From assembly GCA_011033025.1 (NCBI GenBank), contig WFMF01000199.1:186001-250000 (forward strand): a DNA stretch of 64,000 nucleotides, written 5' to 3'. Source of the DNA: Beroe forskalii. Lineage: Eukaryota; Ctenophora; Nuda; Beroida; Beroidae. Below the pieces are notes generated by a model. That model made no database searches and was not told where the DNA came from. It saw only the letters and a list, made by a program, of their open reading frames with translations. The translations under genes were made by a program, and so were the position numbers. Below, piece by piece: positions 24,401 to 48,756 of the stretch (its first letter is position 1; each line of letters starts with the position of its first letter).

Positions 24401-25361
24401 ATGGCCTAATGCACGCACACTATTCTTAAGTTTCATATGCCGTTTAGATTATGATTCTATCTTTTATGGTTCTCGAGAACACTCAAACACTATTTTTATC
24501 ATCGAGTCGGGTCGGGTTTGGTCGGGTCGGGTCGTAGTCCATGTTCTAATTTTTGATAAAATAGCGTTTTTTTTGGTAATTTATTGCGAGAAAACTACGC
24601 GGTCGATTTTCATGAAATTTTCAGGGTTTGTTATTCTTGTTATGGACTACGCCTGTACAAATTTTCATGACCAACAGATTAAATTAAAGGACGAGTAAAG
24701 CGAAGAAATTTTGTTCAAATATAGTTCTGAGACGTTGTACACAGAATCTAGGGCAATTCTCTAATCTAATCGTTAAAAAACGAAGATTCTACCACACCCA
24801 CAAGACGAGATATTCCCTTCCATATATTTATCATACATAACATGCACTTGATGTCGAAATCTGGTCCCCTTCCTTTCCACGCGACCTTGCATGTTATGTA
24901 CTTTGTATGTTATTTATCTTGCGTTTTGGTATAATTATCGATCCCATATGAGTGGTTAAACACCGTTTTGTTTCGTCTAGTGGAATTCTCAATTTTCTGA
25001 GTCAATAAAAGAAACCAAAAAATCTATCTAATTAATAATCGAGGCGTGAAAGAATCAATCAAAACCGTCAATAACAGTGCAATATATACTGTGTTTACAT
25101 AGTGAACTCAGGGTGTAATTTGATACTGGGGACCATACTGCATCATATTTTGCGCCTAGAATTGCTCTTTGATTTAGCTATAGCGTGCGGTAGGAAGTGA
25201 ATAGAAACATCGGACTTTGACTAAAGTGCTTTTAATTATGATACCTATCATAATATGAATTTTTTAATATACCTTAAATTTCGCTTTACTCGTCCTTTAA
25301 CATGTTAAAAACGCGACTCGAAAATCGCGATTTTCGCGATTTACTGTATTTTTATATAATA

Positions 25362-25435
25362 GGCGCTGGCTAACGTATTTTTCAATACTTGAAAAACGGT
25401 TCCGCTACCACTCTTAGCACTTCATGCTGGTACTA
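25362..25435. mobile_element. Left part of a GC-rich MITE split by the 7.2 kb element
   Basis: Begins GGCGCTGGC after a TTTTTATATAAT stretch and reads to GCACTTCATGCTGGTACTA. The intact relative at 57944-58191 continues without a break. The right part resumes at 32637. Confidence 0.7.
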
Positions 25436-25582
25436 GGGGGGGGGGGGCAACCTCGAAAAACCCCGGGTGGATATAAAAATTGGCAAATGGGGGTTTAGTT
25501 TTTCGGGGTTTATGCGGGTTTAAGGAGGCTAAACTGATAAAAATAGCCGTTTTTCGGTCGGAAAATTCGATTTTCTCTAAAA

Positions 25583-26290
25583 ATGGTACTACTTTAGTTG
25601 TGGATTTTCGGCTTTTCTCTCAAATGGTACCATATTTGTTGAGGATTTTTGGCACTTTTCTGGAATGGTACCATTTTTGTTGAGGATATTCGACCCTTTT
25701 CTGAAATGGTACCATTTTTGTTGAGGAATTTTGGCCCTTTCTGAAATGGTACCATTTTTGTTGACGATTTTCGACCCTTATCTGAAATGGTACCATTTTT
25801 GTTTAGGATTTTCAACCCTTTTCTGAAATGGTACCATTTTTGCTGGAAATTTTTTCTGGGCACTTTTCTGAAATGGTACCATTTTTGTTGAGGATTTTCG
25901 ACCCTTTTCTTAAATAGTACCATATTTTTGTTGACGATTTTCGACCCTAATCTGAAATGGTACCATTTTTGTTGAGGATTTTCAACCCTTTTCTGAAATG
26001 GTACCATTTTTGCTGAAGATTTTTGGCACTTCTCGGAAATGGTACCATTTTTTGTTGACGATTTTCGACCCTTTTCTGAAATGGTACCAATTTTGTTGAC
26101 GATTTTCGACCCTAATCTTAAATCTTACCATTTTTGTTGAGGATTTTCAACCCTTTTCTGAAATGGTACCATTTTTGCTGGAGATTTTTGGCACTTTTCG
26201 GAAATTGTACCATAATCTTTGTTGAGGAATTTTGGCCCTTTTCTGAAATGGTACCTACCATTTTTGTTGAGGATTTTCAACCCTTTTCTG
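25583..26290. repeat. KpnI-palindrome array, left end of the 7.2 kb element
   Basis: About 16 units of roughly 40-45 bp: CTGAAATGGTACCATTTTTG then TTGAGGATTTTCGACCC. The open frames on either strand are repeats. Confidence 0.9.
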
Positions 26291-26529
26291 AAATTTAAAA
26301 AAAACCAAGCCCTACCCTATTTTTCGATTCTTGGGCTAGGTTTTTTTGGTTTTTTTTGGGTTACATTTTGGTCATTTCTGGGGCTTTTTCCAGTGAATTT
26401 TGACATAAAAATCTGTTGTTTTTGAACATTATTTTCACATTCAGTGGCTTTTAAAGATTATTTGGTGAATAGAAACGGCTATTTTCACATTTTCAGAGCT
26501 TGAAGGGCTTAGGTATCACCTAACAGTAA

Positions 26530-28318
26530 AATGCACAATATTGCCTGACTAACTGGTGTCTCTTGCTGACTTACTGGTGACTCTTGCCTCAGTGACTGGT
26601 GACCCATGCCAGACCCAGCTTGTAACTTTTGCCTAACTCACTGGTGACTATGACCTGATCCAATGGGACCTCAAACCTGAGCGGCTGTGACTCCTGGCTG
26701 ACACGCTGAGTGCTGTCCAGCTTTGCAACTCTTGCCTAATTCACTGTTGACTCTGACCTGACCAACTAGGGCCTCTTTCTCTCTAGCCTGACTGAATTAT
26801 GACTTTTGCCTGACCTATTGGCTTTTTGGTGACCTTTACCCGTTCCAGATGGCGATTCTTGCCTGACCAAATTGTGACCCAAATTGTGACCAAGTTAGGC
26901 CTTTTGCCTGAATTCCTCAATGACTGGTGACTCCCCATTACCTGATCTCCTGGCGCCTCCTACTTGACCTACTAGCGTCTCTCACCTGGCCTACTGACAA
27001 CCTTAGCTGACCTAATAAGGAATCTTATCTGGCCTACTGGCGACTCTTACCTGGCCTAGTGACACTTCTTATCTGACCTACTGACTAATCTTCTCTGACC
27101 TACTTGCGAATCTTACCTGACCTACTTTAATACTTTCGACCATTGCCTGACCATAGGTGACAGCAGACACTTACCTGTGACCCAGCTGGTACTTCTTGCC
27201 TGACCCACTAGTAAAACTTAAATTAAAAGCTCAAATAGGTAACTGTTTTAGCCATTGGCGTCTCTTGATCCTACCTGACCTACTAACGTCTTCTGATCCT
27301 ACCTGACCTACTAGCTTCTCCTGATCCTGCCTGACCTACTGGCATCTCCTGATCCTACTTGATCTTCTGGCGTCTCCTGATCCTACCTGACCTATAACTG
27401 ACGTCTCCTGATCCTACCTGACCTATATCTGGCGTCTCCTGATCCTACCTGACCTACTGGCGTCTCCTGATCCTACCTGACCAACTGGCATATTCTGGAC
27501 TGATCCTACCTGACCTACTGGTGTCTCCTGATCCTGCCTGACGTACTGGCATCTCCTGATACTACCTTACCTATTGGCATGTCCTGATCCTACCTTACCT
27601 ACTGGCGTCTCCAGTTCCTACCTGACCTATGACTGGCGTCTCCTGATCCTACCTGACCTACAGCTGGCGTCTCCTGATCCTACCTGAGCATCGTGATCCT
27701 ACCTGACCTAATGGCATCTTCTGACCCTACCTTACCTACTGGTGTCTGCTATCCTACTTGATCTACTGGCGTCTCCGGTTCCTACCTGACCTATAACTGG
27801 CGTCTCCTGATCCTACCTGACCTATAGCTCGTGTCTCCTGATCCTACCTGACTTACTGTGCACTGATGTCTCCTGATCCTACCAGACCTACAGCTGGCGT
27901 CTCCTGATCCTACCTGATCTACTGGCATCTGGACTGATCCTATCTGACCCATTGGAGACTGGCGTCTCCTGATCCTACCTGAGCCTCCTTATCCTACCTG
28001 ACGTACTGGCATCTCCTGATCCCACCTTACCTATCGGCGTCTCCTGATCCTACCTGACCTATGACTGGCGTCTCCTGATCCTACTTGACCTACTGGCGTC
28101 TCCTGATCCTACATGACCTACTGGTGTCTCCTGATCCTGCCTGACATACTGGCATCTCCTGATACTACCTTACCTATTGGCAAGTCCTGATCCTACCCTA
28201 CCTACTGGCGTCTCCAGTTCCTACCTGACCTATGACTGGCGTCTCCTGATCCTACCTGACCTACAGCTGGCGTCTCCTGATCCTACCTGAGCATCGTGAT
28301 CCTACCTGACCTAATGGC
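26530..28318. repeat. Minisatellite CTCCTGATCCTACCTGACCT
   Basis: Units of roughly 28-33 bp such as CTGGCGTCTCCTGATCCTAC then CTGACCTA. Units become more divergent towards the left end. Interrupted at 28319 by the nested element and resumed at 30463. Confidence 0.85.
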
Positions 28319-30462
28319 CCCACATCCAGAAACACGCGAGTCCATGAGTCTGACTCGGAGGAAATTGATTTTGAGAGGAAATTTTTGGTGGTTCGAGAGG
28401 ATTTTTTTGTATGAAAATGTTAATTTTAGATTCTGACGGAAGAGGAAAATGTTCATATTTTTAAGTCAAGTGTCACAAATATGTTTCATTCATGAGCAAA
28501 AGGAATATGATGTGATTCTAAATTGAATTTAAAGGCAGATTTCGTATGAAGATGGAAAATTTTCGCCTCGCGGCGGGCTGTTGTGATCAAAATGGTCTTA
28601 GACACAGCCACAGGACGTGTGAACTGTGAAGTACATCAAAAATCTTCGTGTGCGGCGGACTGTTGTTAAATCAAATTATCAATACCAAATTGACATTAGA
28701 GGCAGATTCAGATGCAAAAAACCCTAAAAATTTTCGCCTACGGCGGGCTGTTGTGATCAAATTATGTTATTCAATTATTCAAGACACAGCCACGTGCCAC
28801 GGATGTATTGAAATTTTTGCTTGCAACGGGTTATTCCAATCAAATTGTTCATTACCAAATTGACTTAAGAGGCAGATTCAGATGAAAAAACCCTAAAAAT
28901 TTTCGCCTGCGGCAGGCTGCTGTGATCAATTTGTGTCAATGAATTGGTTTCAGACCCAACCACAGATGTGAAACTTGAAAAAATTTTCGCCTTTGGCGGA
29001 CTTTTGTAAGCAAATTATTGATACTGAAATGACTTTTGAGGCAGATTTCTTATTACAATACAAAATATTCTAAAAATTTTCGCCTGCGGCGGGCTGCTGT
29101 GATCGAATTGCGTTGACAAAATGATAAATTGGACTTAGACACAGCCACAGGAAGTGTGAAGTGCATTTAAAATTTCCGCCTGCGGCGGACTGCTGTAATC
29201 AAATTATCAATACCAAAATGACTTTATATTAGAGGCAGATTCAGATGCAAAAATACCCTTAAGATTTTCCCCTGTCGTGGGCTGTTGTGATCAAATTATG
29301 TTATTTAATCAATCAAGACACAGCCACCTGCCACGGATGTAAAGCAATTAAAATTTTCGCTTGCAAACGGGTTATTCCAATCAAATTGTTCATTACCAAA
29401 TTCACTTATGAGGCAGATTCAGATGAAAATAACCCTAAAAATTTTCGCCTGCGGCGGGCTGCTGTGACCAATTTGGGTCAATGAATTGGTTTCAGACCCA
29501 GCCACAGATGTGAAACTTGAAAACATTTTCGCCTTTGGTTGACTATTGTAAGCAAGTTATTGATACTGAATTGACTTTTGAGGCAGATTTCTTATTACGA
29601 TTCAAAATATTCTAAAAATTTTCGCCTGCAGCGGGCTATTGTGATCAAATTGCGTTGATAAAATGATAAATTGGACGTAGACACAGCCACAGGAAGTGTG
29701 AAGCGCATTTAAAATTTCCAACTGCTGTAATCAAATTATCAATACCAAAATGACTTTATATTAGAGGCAGATTCAGATGCAAAAATACCCTTAAGATTTT
29801 CCCCTGTCGTGGGCTGTTGTGATCAAATTATGTTATTCAACCAAGACACAGCCACGGATGCGTAGCAACTAAAATTTTCGCTTGCAACGGGTTATTTCAA
29901 ATTGTTCACTACCAAATTGATTTAAGAGGCAGATTCAGATGCGAATAACCCTAAAAATTATCGACTGCAGCGGGCTGTTGTGATCAAATTGTGTCAATGA
30001 ATTGGTTTTAGACCCAGCCACAGATGTGAAACATATAAAATTTTCGCCTTTGGGGGACTATTGTAAGCAAATTATTGATACCAAATTGACTTTAGAGGCA
30101 GATTCAGATGCAAAAATTCCTGAAAATTTTCGCCTGCAGCGGGCTGTTGTTATCAAATTATACAGATTCCTGCAAATATGAATGCAAAACACCAAAAAAT
30201 TTTCGCCTGCGGCGGGCTGTTGTGATTCATTATCCTACTAAATTGGTCCTAGACATAGTTTTCGATGTGAAACTTTAAAAATTTTCGCCTGCGGCGCTCA
30301 GAAATATCAGTAAGGACCAAAAACTACAATTACAAATGAACAATATTGTCGTATTATCGTTCCTTGTATTTATTTGTGGTCTTTTTTGCGAGCGAAGCGA
30401 GCAGGTCACAGAAATCATAAAAAATGGGTCTCAGAGGAAATTCAAAATTTTCTGGATGTGGG
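28319..30462. mobile_element. Nested 2.1 kb TIR element with 8-bp target duplication
   Basis: Inverted ends CCCACATCCAGAAA ... inverse. CTAATGGC is duplicated exactly at 28311-28318 and 30463-30470, so the insertion split one satellite unit. The body is a repeat of segments with TTTTCGCCTGCGGCGGGCTG, TTGTGATCAAATT and GAGGCAGATTCAGATG. An 8-bp duplication is usual for hAT, P or Merlin elements. No transposase is seen, so it is non-autonomous. Confidence 0.8.
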
Positions 30463-31850
30463 CTAATGGCATCTTCTGACCCTACCTTACCTACTGGTGT
30501 CTGCTATCCTACTTGATCTACTGGCGTCTCCTGATCCTACCTGACCTATAACTGGCGTCTCCTGATCCTACCTGACCTACTGGCGTCTCCTGATCCTACC
30601 TGAGCCTCCTGATACTACCTTACCTATTGGCATGTCCTGATCCTACCCTACCTACTGGCGTCTCCAGTTCCTACCTGACCCATGACTGGCGTCTCATGAT
30701 TCTACCTGACCTACAGCTGCCGTCTCCTGATCCTACCTGAGCATCGTGATCCTACCTGACCTAATGGCATCTTCTGATCCTACCGTACGTACTAGTGACT
30801 GCTATCCTACTTGATCTACTGGCGTCTCAGGTTCCTACCGGACCTATAACTGGCGTCTCCTGATCCTACCTTATGACCCAGCTGGTACTTCTGGTCTGAC
30901 CCACTGCTGACTCTTAGCTGATCAAGTAACCCACTGGTGATTCTGACGTGATCTTCTGGCCGGATACCCTCTTACATGAACCAGAGGCTGACTAGACCCT
31001 TGGCGGCATCCTTTTCAGACTCACTTCTCCCAGTGTTAATTGCTCAATTATGACTTCACAGGACAGTAGGACACGTTTCATCAACAAGTCGACTCTCGCA
31101 AGAAGCTGGTGGCACTTGCCTGTCCCTTTGCCACACAGATGACTTTTTGACAGCTCGTGAAAGATATGCTGAGCATCAATAATCAAGCCTTGCTGACTGA
31201 TGAAGCCTTTATCATTGCTTGGTGACTGGTCTTCTGGTGATCATTGTGGCTGACCTTTGTCAATCATAATTTAAGCAAGAATGCTAAATGCCCTCAACTG
31301 GCCGACCTTCATCTGGCGACCTTCACCTGGTGCCTTGTTGGTCCTTTTTTGCCCCCTTGCGACTCCCAGCTGACTCCCTGCAACACTTCTCTGGCCCTCT
31401 GGTGACACTAGTCTGACCTACTCATGAAGCCTTATCTCGCCCTGAGATGCGATGTAACGATTGGTGAATCCTTGGCCCTTCGTCATCCGGCCCATGGTGA
31501 ACCAAGGACGACCTTTTGAAGGACCCTCGAGTCTTGAATAACCCCTACGTGGTAATGAGTGGCCAGAGCGCTCTTGTTTAGACCAGTATGGCCTGATTCG
31601 ACACCTTTTGATCCTTTACTGTTCCTCTCTAATCACTGTTGGACCAAGGTCCCGTGCTATCTCATGATTTTCCGTTGTACCTTATCAAAAAGCACTGAGG
31701 GCTCTTAAAATGCTTCTCAAATGCTAATAAAGTCCTTAAAATAGTGATTTAAGCCATCTGTAATTATTGAAAACCATTGAGTATCAATAAGAACATGTAA
31801 ATAACACAAATAACACATTGGTGTGAAATGTCCAAAAAGTTCAAAAAATC
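30463..31850. repeat. Resumed CCTGATCCTACC minisatellite and decayed flank
   Basis: Clear units run to about 30880. From there to about 31700 only degenerate CTGAC/CTGGTGA words remain, with no gene seen. An A/C-rich AAAACCAAAAAAACC stretch then leads into the next array. Confidence 0.7.
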
Positions 31851-31942
31851 CAACCCAAAAAAACCAAAAAAACCGAAAAAAAACAAAAAAAACCAAAAAA
31901 ACCAAAAAAACCAAGCCCTACCCCAAATTTGGGATCTTGGGC

Positions 31943-32540
31943 TTGGTTTTTGTTGAGGATTTTCAACCCTTTTCTGAAATGGTACCATTTTTGCTTGAGA
32001 TTTTTGGCACTTTTCGGAAATGGTACCATAAATTTTGTTGAGGAATTTTGGCCCTTTTCTGAAATGGTACCTACCATTTTTGTTGAGGATTTTCAGCCCT
32101 AATCTGAAATGGTACCATTTTTGCTGGAAATTTTTTCTGGGCACTTTTCTGAAATGGTACCATTTTTGTTGAGGATTTTCGACCCTTTTCTTAAATGGTA
32201 CCATTTTTGTTGACGATTTTCGACCCTAATCTGAAATGGTACCATTTTTGTTGACGATTTTCAACCCTTTTCTGAAATGGTACCATTTTTTGCTGAAGAT
32301 TTTTTGGCACTTTTCGAAAATGGTACCATTTTTGTTGACGATTTTCGACCCTTTTCTGAAATGGTACCTACCATTTTTGTTGAGGATTTTCAACCCTTTT
32401 CTGAAATGGTACCATTTTTGCTGAAAATTTTTGGCACTTTTCTGAAATGGTACCATTTTTGTTGAGGTTTTTCGACCCTAATCTGAAATGGTACCATTTT
32501 TGTATAGGATTTTCAACCCTTTTCTGAAATGGTACCATTT
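31943..32540. repeat. KpnI-palindrome array, right end of the 7.2 kb element
   Basis: About 14 units with the same consensus as 25583-26290, in the same orientation. GTGGATATAAAA and GGGGTTTAATTTTTCGGGG follow, just inside the right terminal repeat. Confidence 0.9.
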
Positions 32541-32636
32541 TAAACCCCCAAAAACCCCAAAGTGGATATAAAAAAAGCCAAATAGGGGTTTAATTTTTCG
32601 GGGTTTATGGGGGTTTTTCGAGGTTGCCCCCCCCCC

Positions 32637-32876
32637 CTGGTACTACCGGCTTGTTTGGAGTGTCTGGCCAGCAGTCCCGGCCCTTCGGGACGGGACTGCT
32701 GGCCTGTTCGGCGGCCCTCGGCCCTTCGGGCAGATGCTCTCGGCCAGCATCCCCGGCCCTTCGGGCCGGGGATGCAGACTCTCGGATGCCCTCGGCCCTT
32801 CGGGCCGAGGGCATCTGCCCTTCGGGCAGATGCCCTCGGGTTTTTTTTCCGTGGCTGCGGGCGCTTGCCAGCGCCC
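32637..32876. mobile_element. Right part of the split GC-rich MITE
   Basis: Contains nested GC palindromes of the CGGCCCTTCGGGCCG type and ends CGCTTGCCAGCGCCC, the inverse of the left end at 25362. A TA microsatellite follows. Long open frames here on both strands are palindrome artefacts. Confidence 0.7.
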
Positions 32877-33108
32877 TGATATATCTGTATGTATATATAT
32901 ACATATATGTGTATATATATGGTCGTAACCCTATTTAACAAGAACACCCTCGATTTTGGCAATATTCAAGTTGTAATATCTCGGCCATTTTTAATCCAAT
33001 CAATCTGAAATTTTGACATGCGATGATCAAATTTTGGTGCAATTTCGGCAACGGGAACTTACTCAAATTTTAACGTGAAATATGGCCAATCCATGAAAAC
33101 ATATAGTT

Positions 33109-33316
33109 GGGGGCTGGCAAGCAAAGTTAACAAAACTCACTTCCGATGTCCGGAAGGTCGTGTACTGTAAGGATTGCCGTTCAATGCTCGCCCTCGGACC
33201 CTTCGGGTCCTCGGGCTCGCGCTCGGGCCTTCGGCCCTCGCACTGTTAGGTCCGCCGTCCAATGCTCGCCCTCGGGCTCGCAAACCGCCGCGGGGGGCTT
33301 GCCAGGCCAGCCCCTG
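33109..33316. mobile_element. GC-rich MITE with GGGGGCTGGCAAGC ends
   Basis: Starts GGGGGCTGGCAAGC and ends near GGCTTGCCAGGCCAGCCCC. It is filled with TTCGGGTCCTCGGGC and CTTCGGCCCTCG words. Relatives lie at 48757-49134 and 55929-56146. It stands just before the acceptor of gene U exon 33342-33500. Confidence 0.65.
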
Positions 33317-33341
33317 ACAAGTTCACAACGTTGCGTTCCAG

Positions 33342-35813
33342 GAATTCTCTCGAGGAAGGGAGATATTATCGATATCCACGCTGATGAGATTAACTTGAAC
33401 AACGTGCGGCAAGGTCTGTTGGAGACCCCCTCGTCGTTCTGGCAGTCAGTCCCTGCCAACAAAGCAAACAACAGGGCACAAATATGGCAATTTCTTCTTG
33501 GTAAGTAGATAAGATCCTGTTTGGTGGCCCCAAAAACAGATTTGAAATTTGAGACTCTGTTCGCCCTCACTCAGCACAACCTAAAAGCTTCTCTTATATA
33601 AAGCAAGAGAAAAAAATATATTTTAGTTCCAGTGCTGTAAAACATTATAATTGAATTGAATAGAATATCATCCCCCCCTTAATAAAAGTTTAAAGTTTAC
33701 TGCTTGGCATTCATATTCAGTTTCTCAACGTTTTAGTTTCTAATAAAGTAATAAGTTGAAATTCTTCAACATCAGCCCTTTTCAATTAATGTTATTATCA
33801 GGTTTTGTTACCATAGTTACGTGTTACAGGAATCATACTCCGTAACCATGGTAACATGGCTGCATGTTACTGGTATCATACCCCGTTACCATGGTAACAT
33901 GTTACAGGTATCATACCCCGTTACCATGGTAACATTGTCGCATGTTACAGGCATCATACCCCGGTAACATGGTTGCATGTTCCAGGTATAGGTACCCCGT
34001 TACCATGGTAACATGGTTGCATGTTCCAGGTACCCCGTTACCATGGTAACATGTTACAGGTATCATACCCCGTTACCATGGTAACATGTTACAGGCATCA
34101 TACCCCGTTACCATGGTAACATGTTACAGGCATCATACCCCGTTACCATGGTAACATGTTACAGGTATCATACCCCGTTACAAGACTGTCAGACTGCACA
34201 CCCAAGAGCAGCTCGCGGAACAGTGGGAGGTGGTGGAGAAGGCCACGCGTCTCATCTTGTCCCTCTCTTCAGACCACGACACCGTGCAGTACTTGCTGGC
34301 CCTCCATCTCATTCACACAGGTGATCAATAAGATGAGACATTGTCTACCTTTAATAGCTCCTTTTTTAAGTTTTAGAGTTTTAGGATATTTATCAGGCGA
34401 TGTCTTATCAGATTTCGTTGAAGAAAGTGCAGATACAATTTAGTTCTTGTAGTCACAAGACAGATTCAGGATAAAAGTTAATAGGCTTCCGCTTTGTTAC
34501 TTAGAGCTTGCTAAATCATAGTTTAGCGGAATAAAAAGTCATTTTTCTTATCATTTTCATTATCATAAAACCATAAATTATTATATCTTTGGACCATACT
34601 TACAATTGAAAAATTGAAGTAAGCATGGAGTGAGCAATAGTGAGGTATTGAGGGAGTTATAAATGTGTTGAATTGATTTAGTGAGGTATTGAGTGAGGTT
34701 TTGAGTGAGGTATTGAGTGAGGTTTTGAGTGAGGTATTGAGTGAGGTATTGAGTGAGTGTGTTGAGTGAGGTATTGAGTGAGGTATTGAGTGAGGTATTG
34801 AGTTAGGTATTGAGTGAGGTATTGAGTGAGGTATTGAGTGAGATAATGAGTGGGGGTGTGTTGACTGTGCTCCACATTTTCCAGGTCAGCTCTCCCTGAT
34901 GAACAGCAGTGAGGAGGTAACGTCCGGGGACGCGGAGGCGGACGCCGCTCACTCCGTCCTCATCCGCCACTTGCACAAGCTGCTGAAGCACCTCCGCCTC
35001 CAAGACCAGTACTTCCTTGTCCACGAGGTGTTGCAACGACCGGTTAAACGAACCGGAATACCGGCTAATAACCCTTAATAACCTAAATACCGGTTAATGG
35101 CCGAAATACTGGTTACCTGAACCGAAATACCGGTTAATAACCGAAATACTGGCTAACAGAACCGAAATACTGGTTAATAACTGAACCGAAATTCTGGGTA
35201 ACCGAACCGAAATACCGGTTGACCGGGCGTTGTTAGCCTAAGGTGCGGCGCCACTAACCTGGGCTTTGAGAGCATAAAAATGATACAGTGACTAACCGTA
35301 ACCGCATTTATAGAGAAATGGTAACCGATCGTTTGTAATTGAGAAATGGTAACCGGTCGTTTGCTATTGAGGAATTGTAACTTTGTAACCGAGTAACCGG
35401 CCGTTTTCCATTGAGCTATTGAGACATGATAACCGGTATTTTGCTAGGTGTTGCTACTACTCGCGGCTGTCAACAAGAATGATCGGGTGTTGGATCAAGT
35501 TCTCTGCCAGTTCAGCGATTCTCCCGCAGCCTACAAACTCCTGCTCCACTCAGACGTCCGGAAGCGAGTTTCCCACCTGATCAGGACGTGTTTCTCTGAC
35601 TCAATACCCAACTGTTGCTTTGCACGGCTCCTTGACCATCTCATCGCCAGACGTGACACGTCCTGTTTGGTGGCGATGAGTGTAGACGTTATCAAGCGCG
35701 CAATGGTGGGGAACAAGGGCAATGTGGTGTCAGTGAGTGGGGAGCTAGCCTCTACAGAGCCCCAACTACACACCCAACCCAACCAGAACTGCTTGTATCC
35801 TTACATCAGCTGA
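33342..35813 (+). CDS. Gene U copy 1: unrecognised helical protein, 3' end, 4 exons
   Basis: Phase-consistent exons: 33342-33500, 34165-34320, 34885-35027, 35448-35813 (stop TGA 35811-35813). Encoded segments include GDIIDIHADEINLNNVRQGL, RLHTQEQLAEQWEVVEKA, TVQYLLALHLIHTG, LIRHLHKLLKHLRLQDQYFL and a 121-residue terminal exon beginning VLLLLAAVNKNDRVLDQVL. The composition is alpha-helical with Leu-rich segments like HEAT/ARM repeats, but I do not recognise the family and give no function. Earlier exons are not identified; upstream sequence is repeats. The intron before 34165 is an acceptor-containing minisatellite and the intron before 35448 is a CCGGTTAATAACCGAAAT array. A near-identical inverted copy lies at 53236-55901. 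Confidence 0.7.
33826..34181. repeat. Minisatellite made of copies of the gene U exon acceptor
   Basis: About ten units of about 35 bp: TTACAG followed by GTATCATACCCCGTTAC, then the palindrome CATGGTAACATG. The last unit runs into exon 34165-34320, whose first 17 bases are exactly GTATCATACCCCGTTAC. Each unit therefore carries a 3' splice site and the exon start. Confidence 0.85.
34619..34860. repeat. Minisatellite GAGTGAGGTATT
   Basis: Units of 12-24 bp (TTGAGTGAGGTATTGAGTGA) in the intron between exons 34165-34320 and 34885-35027. The inverted copy is longer (54380-54775). Confidence 0.85.
35040..35440. repeat. Minisatellite AACCGAAATACCGGTTAATA
   Basis: Degenerate units with CCGGTTA and CCGAAATACTGG fill the intron before the terminal exon. 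The same intron in copy 2 (53604-54213) is filled likewise. Confidence 0.85.
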
Positions 35814-35836
35814 TAGAGGCAATCAGCTATTTAGAA

Positions 35837-35857
35837 AATAAATCCAGACAGAATAAA
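35837..35857 (+). promoter_or_regulatory. Two poly(A) signals after gene U copy 1
   Basis: AATAAA at 35837-35842 and again at 35852-35857, 24 and 39 bases after the stop. From 35860 to 36460 I see only AT-rich sequence, which should include the ISWI promoter and 5' UTR. No core element stands out. Confidence 0.55.
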
Positions 35858-36465
35858 TATTTGTTGGATAATCAATTCGCTCCAAAGAAAAGGTTCATAA
35901 ATTTGTATTCGACAGGGAAATAATTTTGACGTTATCTTTTGTGATACAGTAAGTTGATTTTTCGTGAAAATAAAAGAGAAGAATATTTTTACATTTTGAT
36001 GATCAATGTAATTAAATATTTGATTAAATTTGATTTTTTGTATATTTGATTTTATCTGAGCACAGTTGAAAATATTATTTCATTTTTGAAACACAGTGAA
36101 AAATATTATTTCATTGTTGAACATCTTCCTAAACCAGGTCCTATCAAACTATCATTCCTTTGCTCTAATTTTAAATAAGATGAAATATTGTTTCCACCTG
36201 TGAAACTTGAAATTATGATTTCCGCATCAATATCAAAGTTCATAATATGTGTACGAATCGGGGAGTCCTGGATAATTTTATCACATGACGCATCATGATT
36301 TGTGTACATGACGTCGCTTGAAAGAGGTCCTAGATACTAATTTTACTCTAGCAGTAACTTAGATACTAACAATACTGTTGTGCAGAGTTACAACAATCTA
36401 AACAAGTTATATCGAGGATTCCTTTTTGAGCGATATGCTCACATATGCACTGTTGTCACAGAGCA

Positions 36466-48430
<11,965 letters not shown>

Positions 48431-48756
48431 GCCATTCCGCAAATACACATTCTGATTTTTTTGTTCCTCGCGGTCCCTAGGAGTGCCGATGTGATTGTTT
48501 CCCAGCCAGTATATTTCATCTTCGATCAACATTCAATTTCAACTTTAGTTATGTTGAACATAACACCTTGACCTTAGGCTCACCAGACCCGATTATTATT
48601 ATTTTGTTTCACTTTTGCTCTATTACCAGATCCCTAGTTTTACGCGACGACGCGAAGCCCCTGGTTTGGGGAAGTTTCTATCATTAATTTTAAAAAGTTT
48701 AACTTAACTTTAAGACATTATGCTGTTTAGGACCCAAGGAATCTAAATTGTTATCA

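Larger units (their letters stand above)
25436..32636. mobile_element. 7.2 kb TIR element built of satellite arrays
   Basis: Inverted ends: a G run then GCAACCTCGAAAAACCCC at the left and the reverse complement at the right. CTGGTACTA is duplicated immediately outside (25427-25435 and 32637-32645). The homologous site in the inverted copy, near 58012-58020, has one CTGGTACT and no insert. The interior consists of KpnI-palindrome arrays at both ends, a CCTGATCCTACCTGACC minisatellite and a nested 2.1 kb element. No transposase, integrase or replicase ORF is visible, so it would have to be mobilised in trans. Confidence 0.75.

Noticed and set aside
25594-26007. 137-residue minus-strand frame with MVPFQKR repeats
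   Set aside because: Every residue comes from KpnI-palindrome units; the same happens at 8164-8448, 19168-19535, 31764-32204 and 32226-32465.
32540-32962. Pro/Arg/Gly-rich frames on both strands
   Set aside because: Caused by GGCCCTTCGGGCC palindromes of the split MITE. No start context, no homologue-like pattern.
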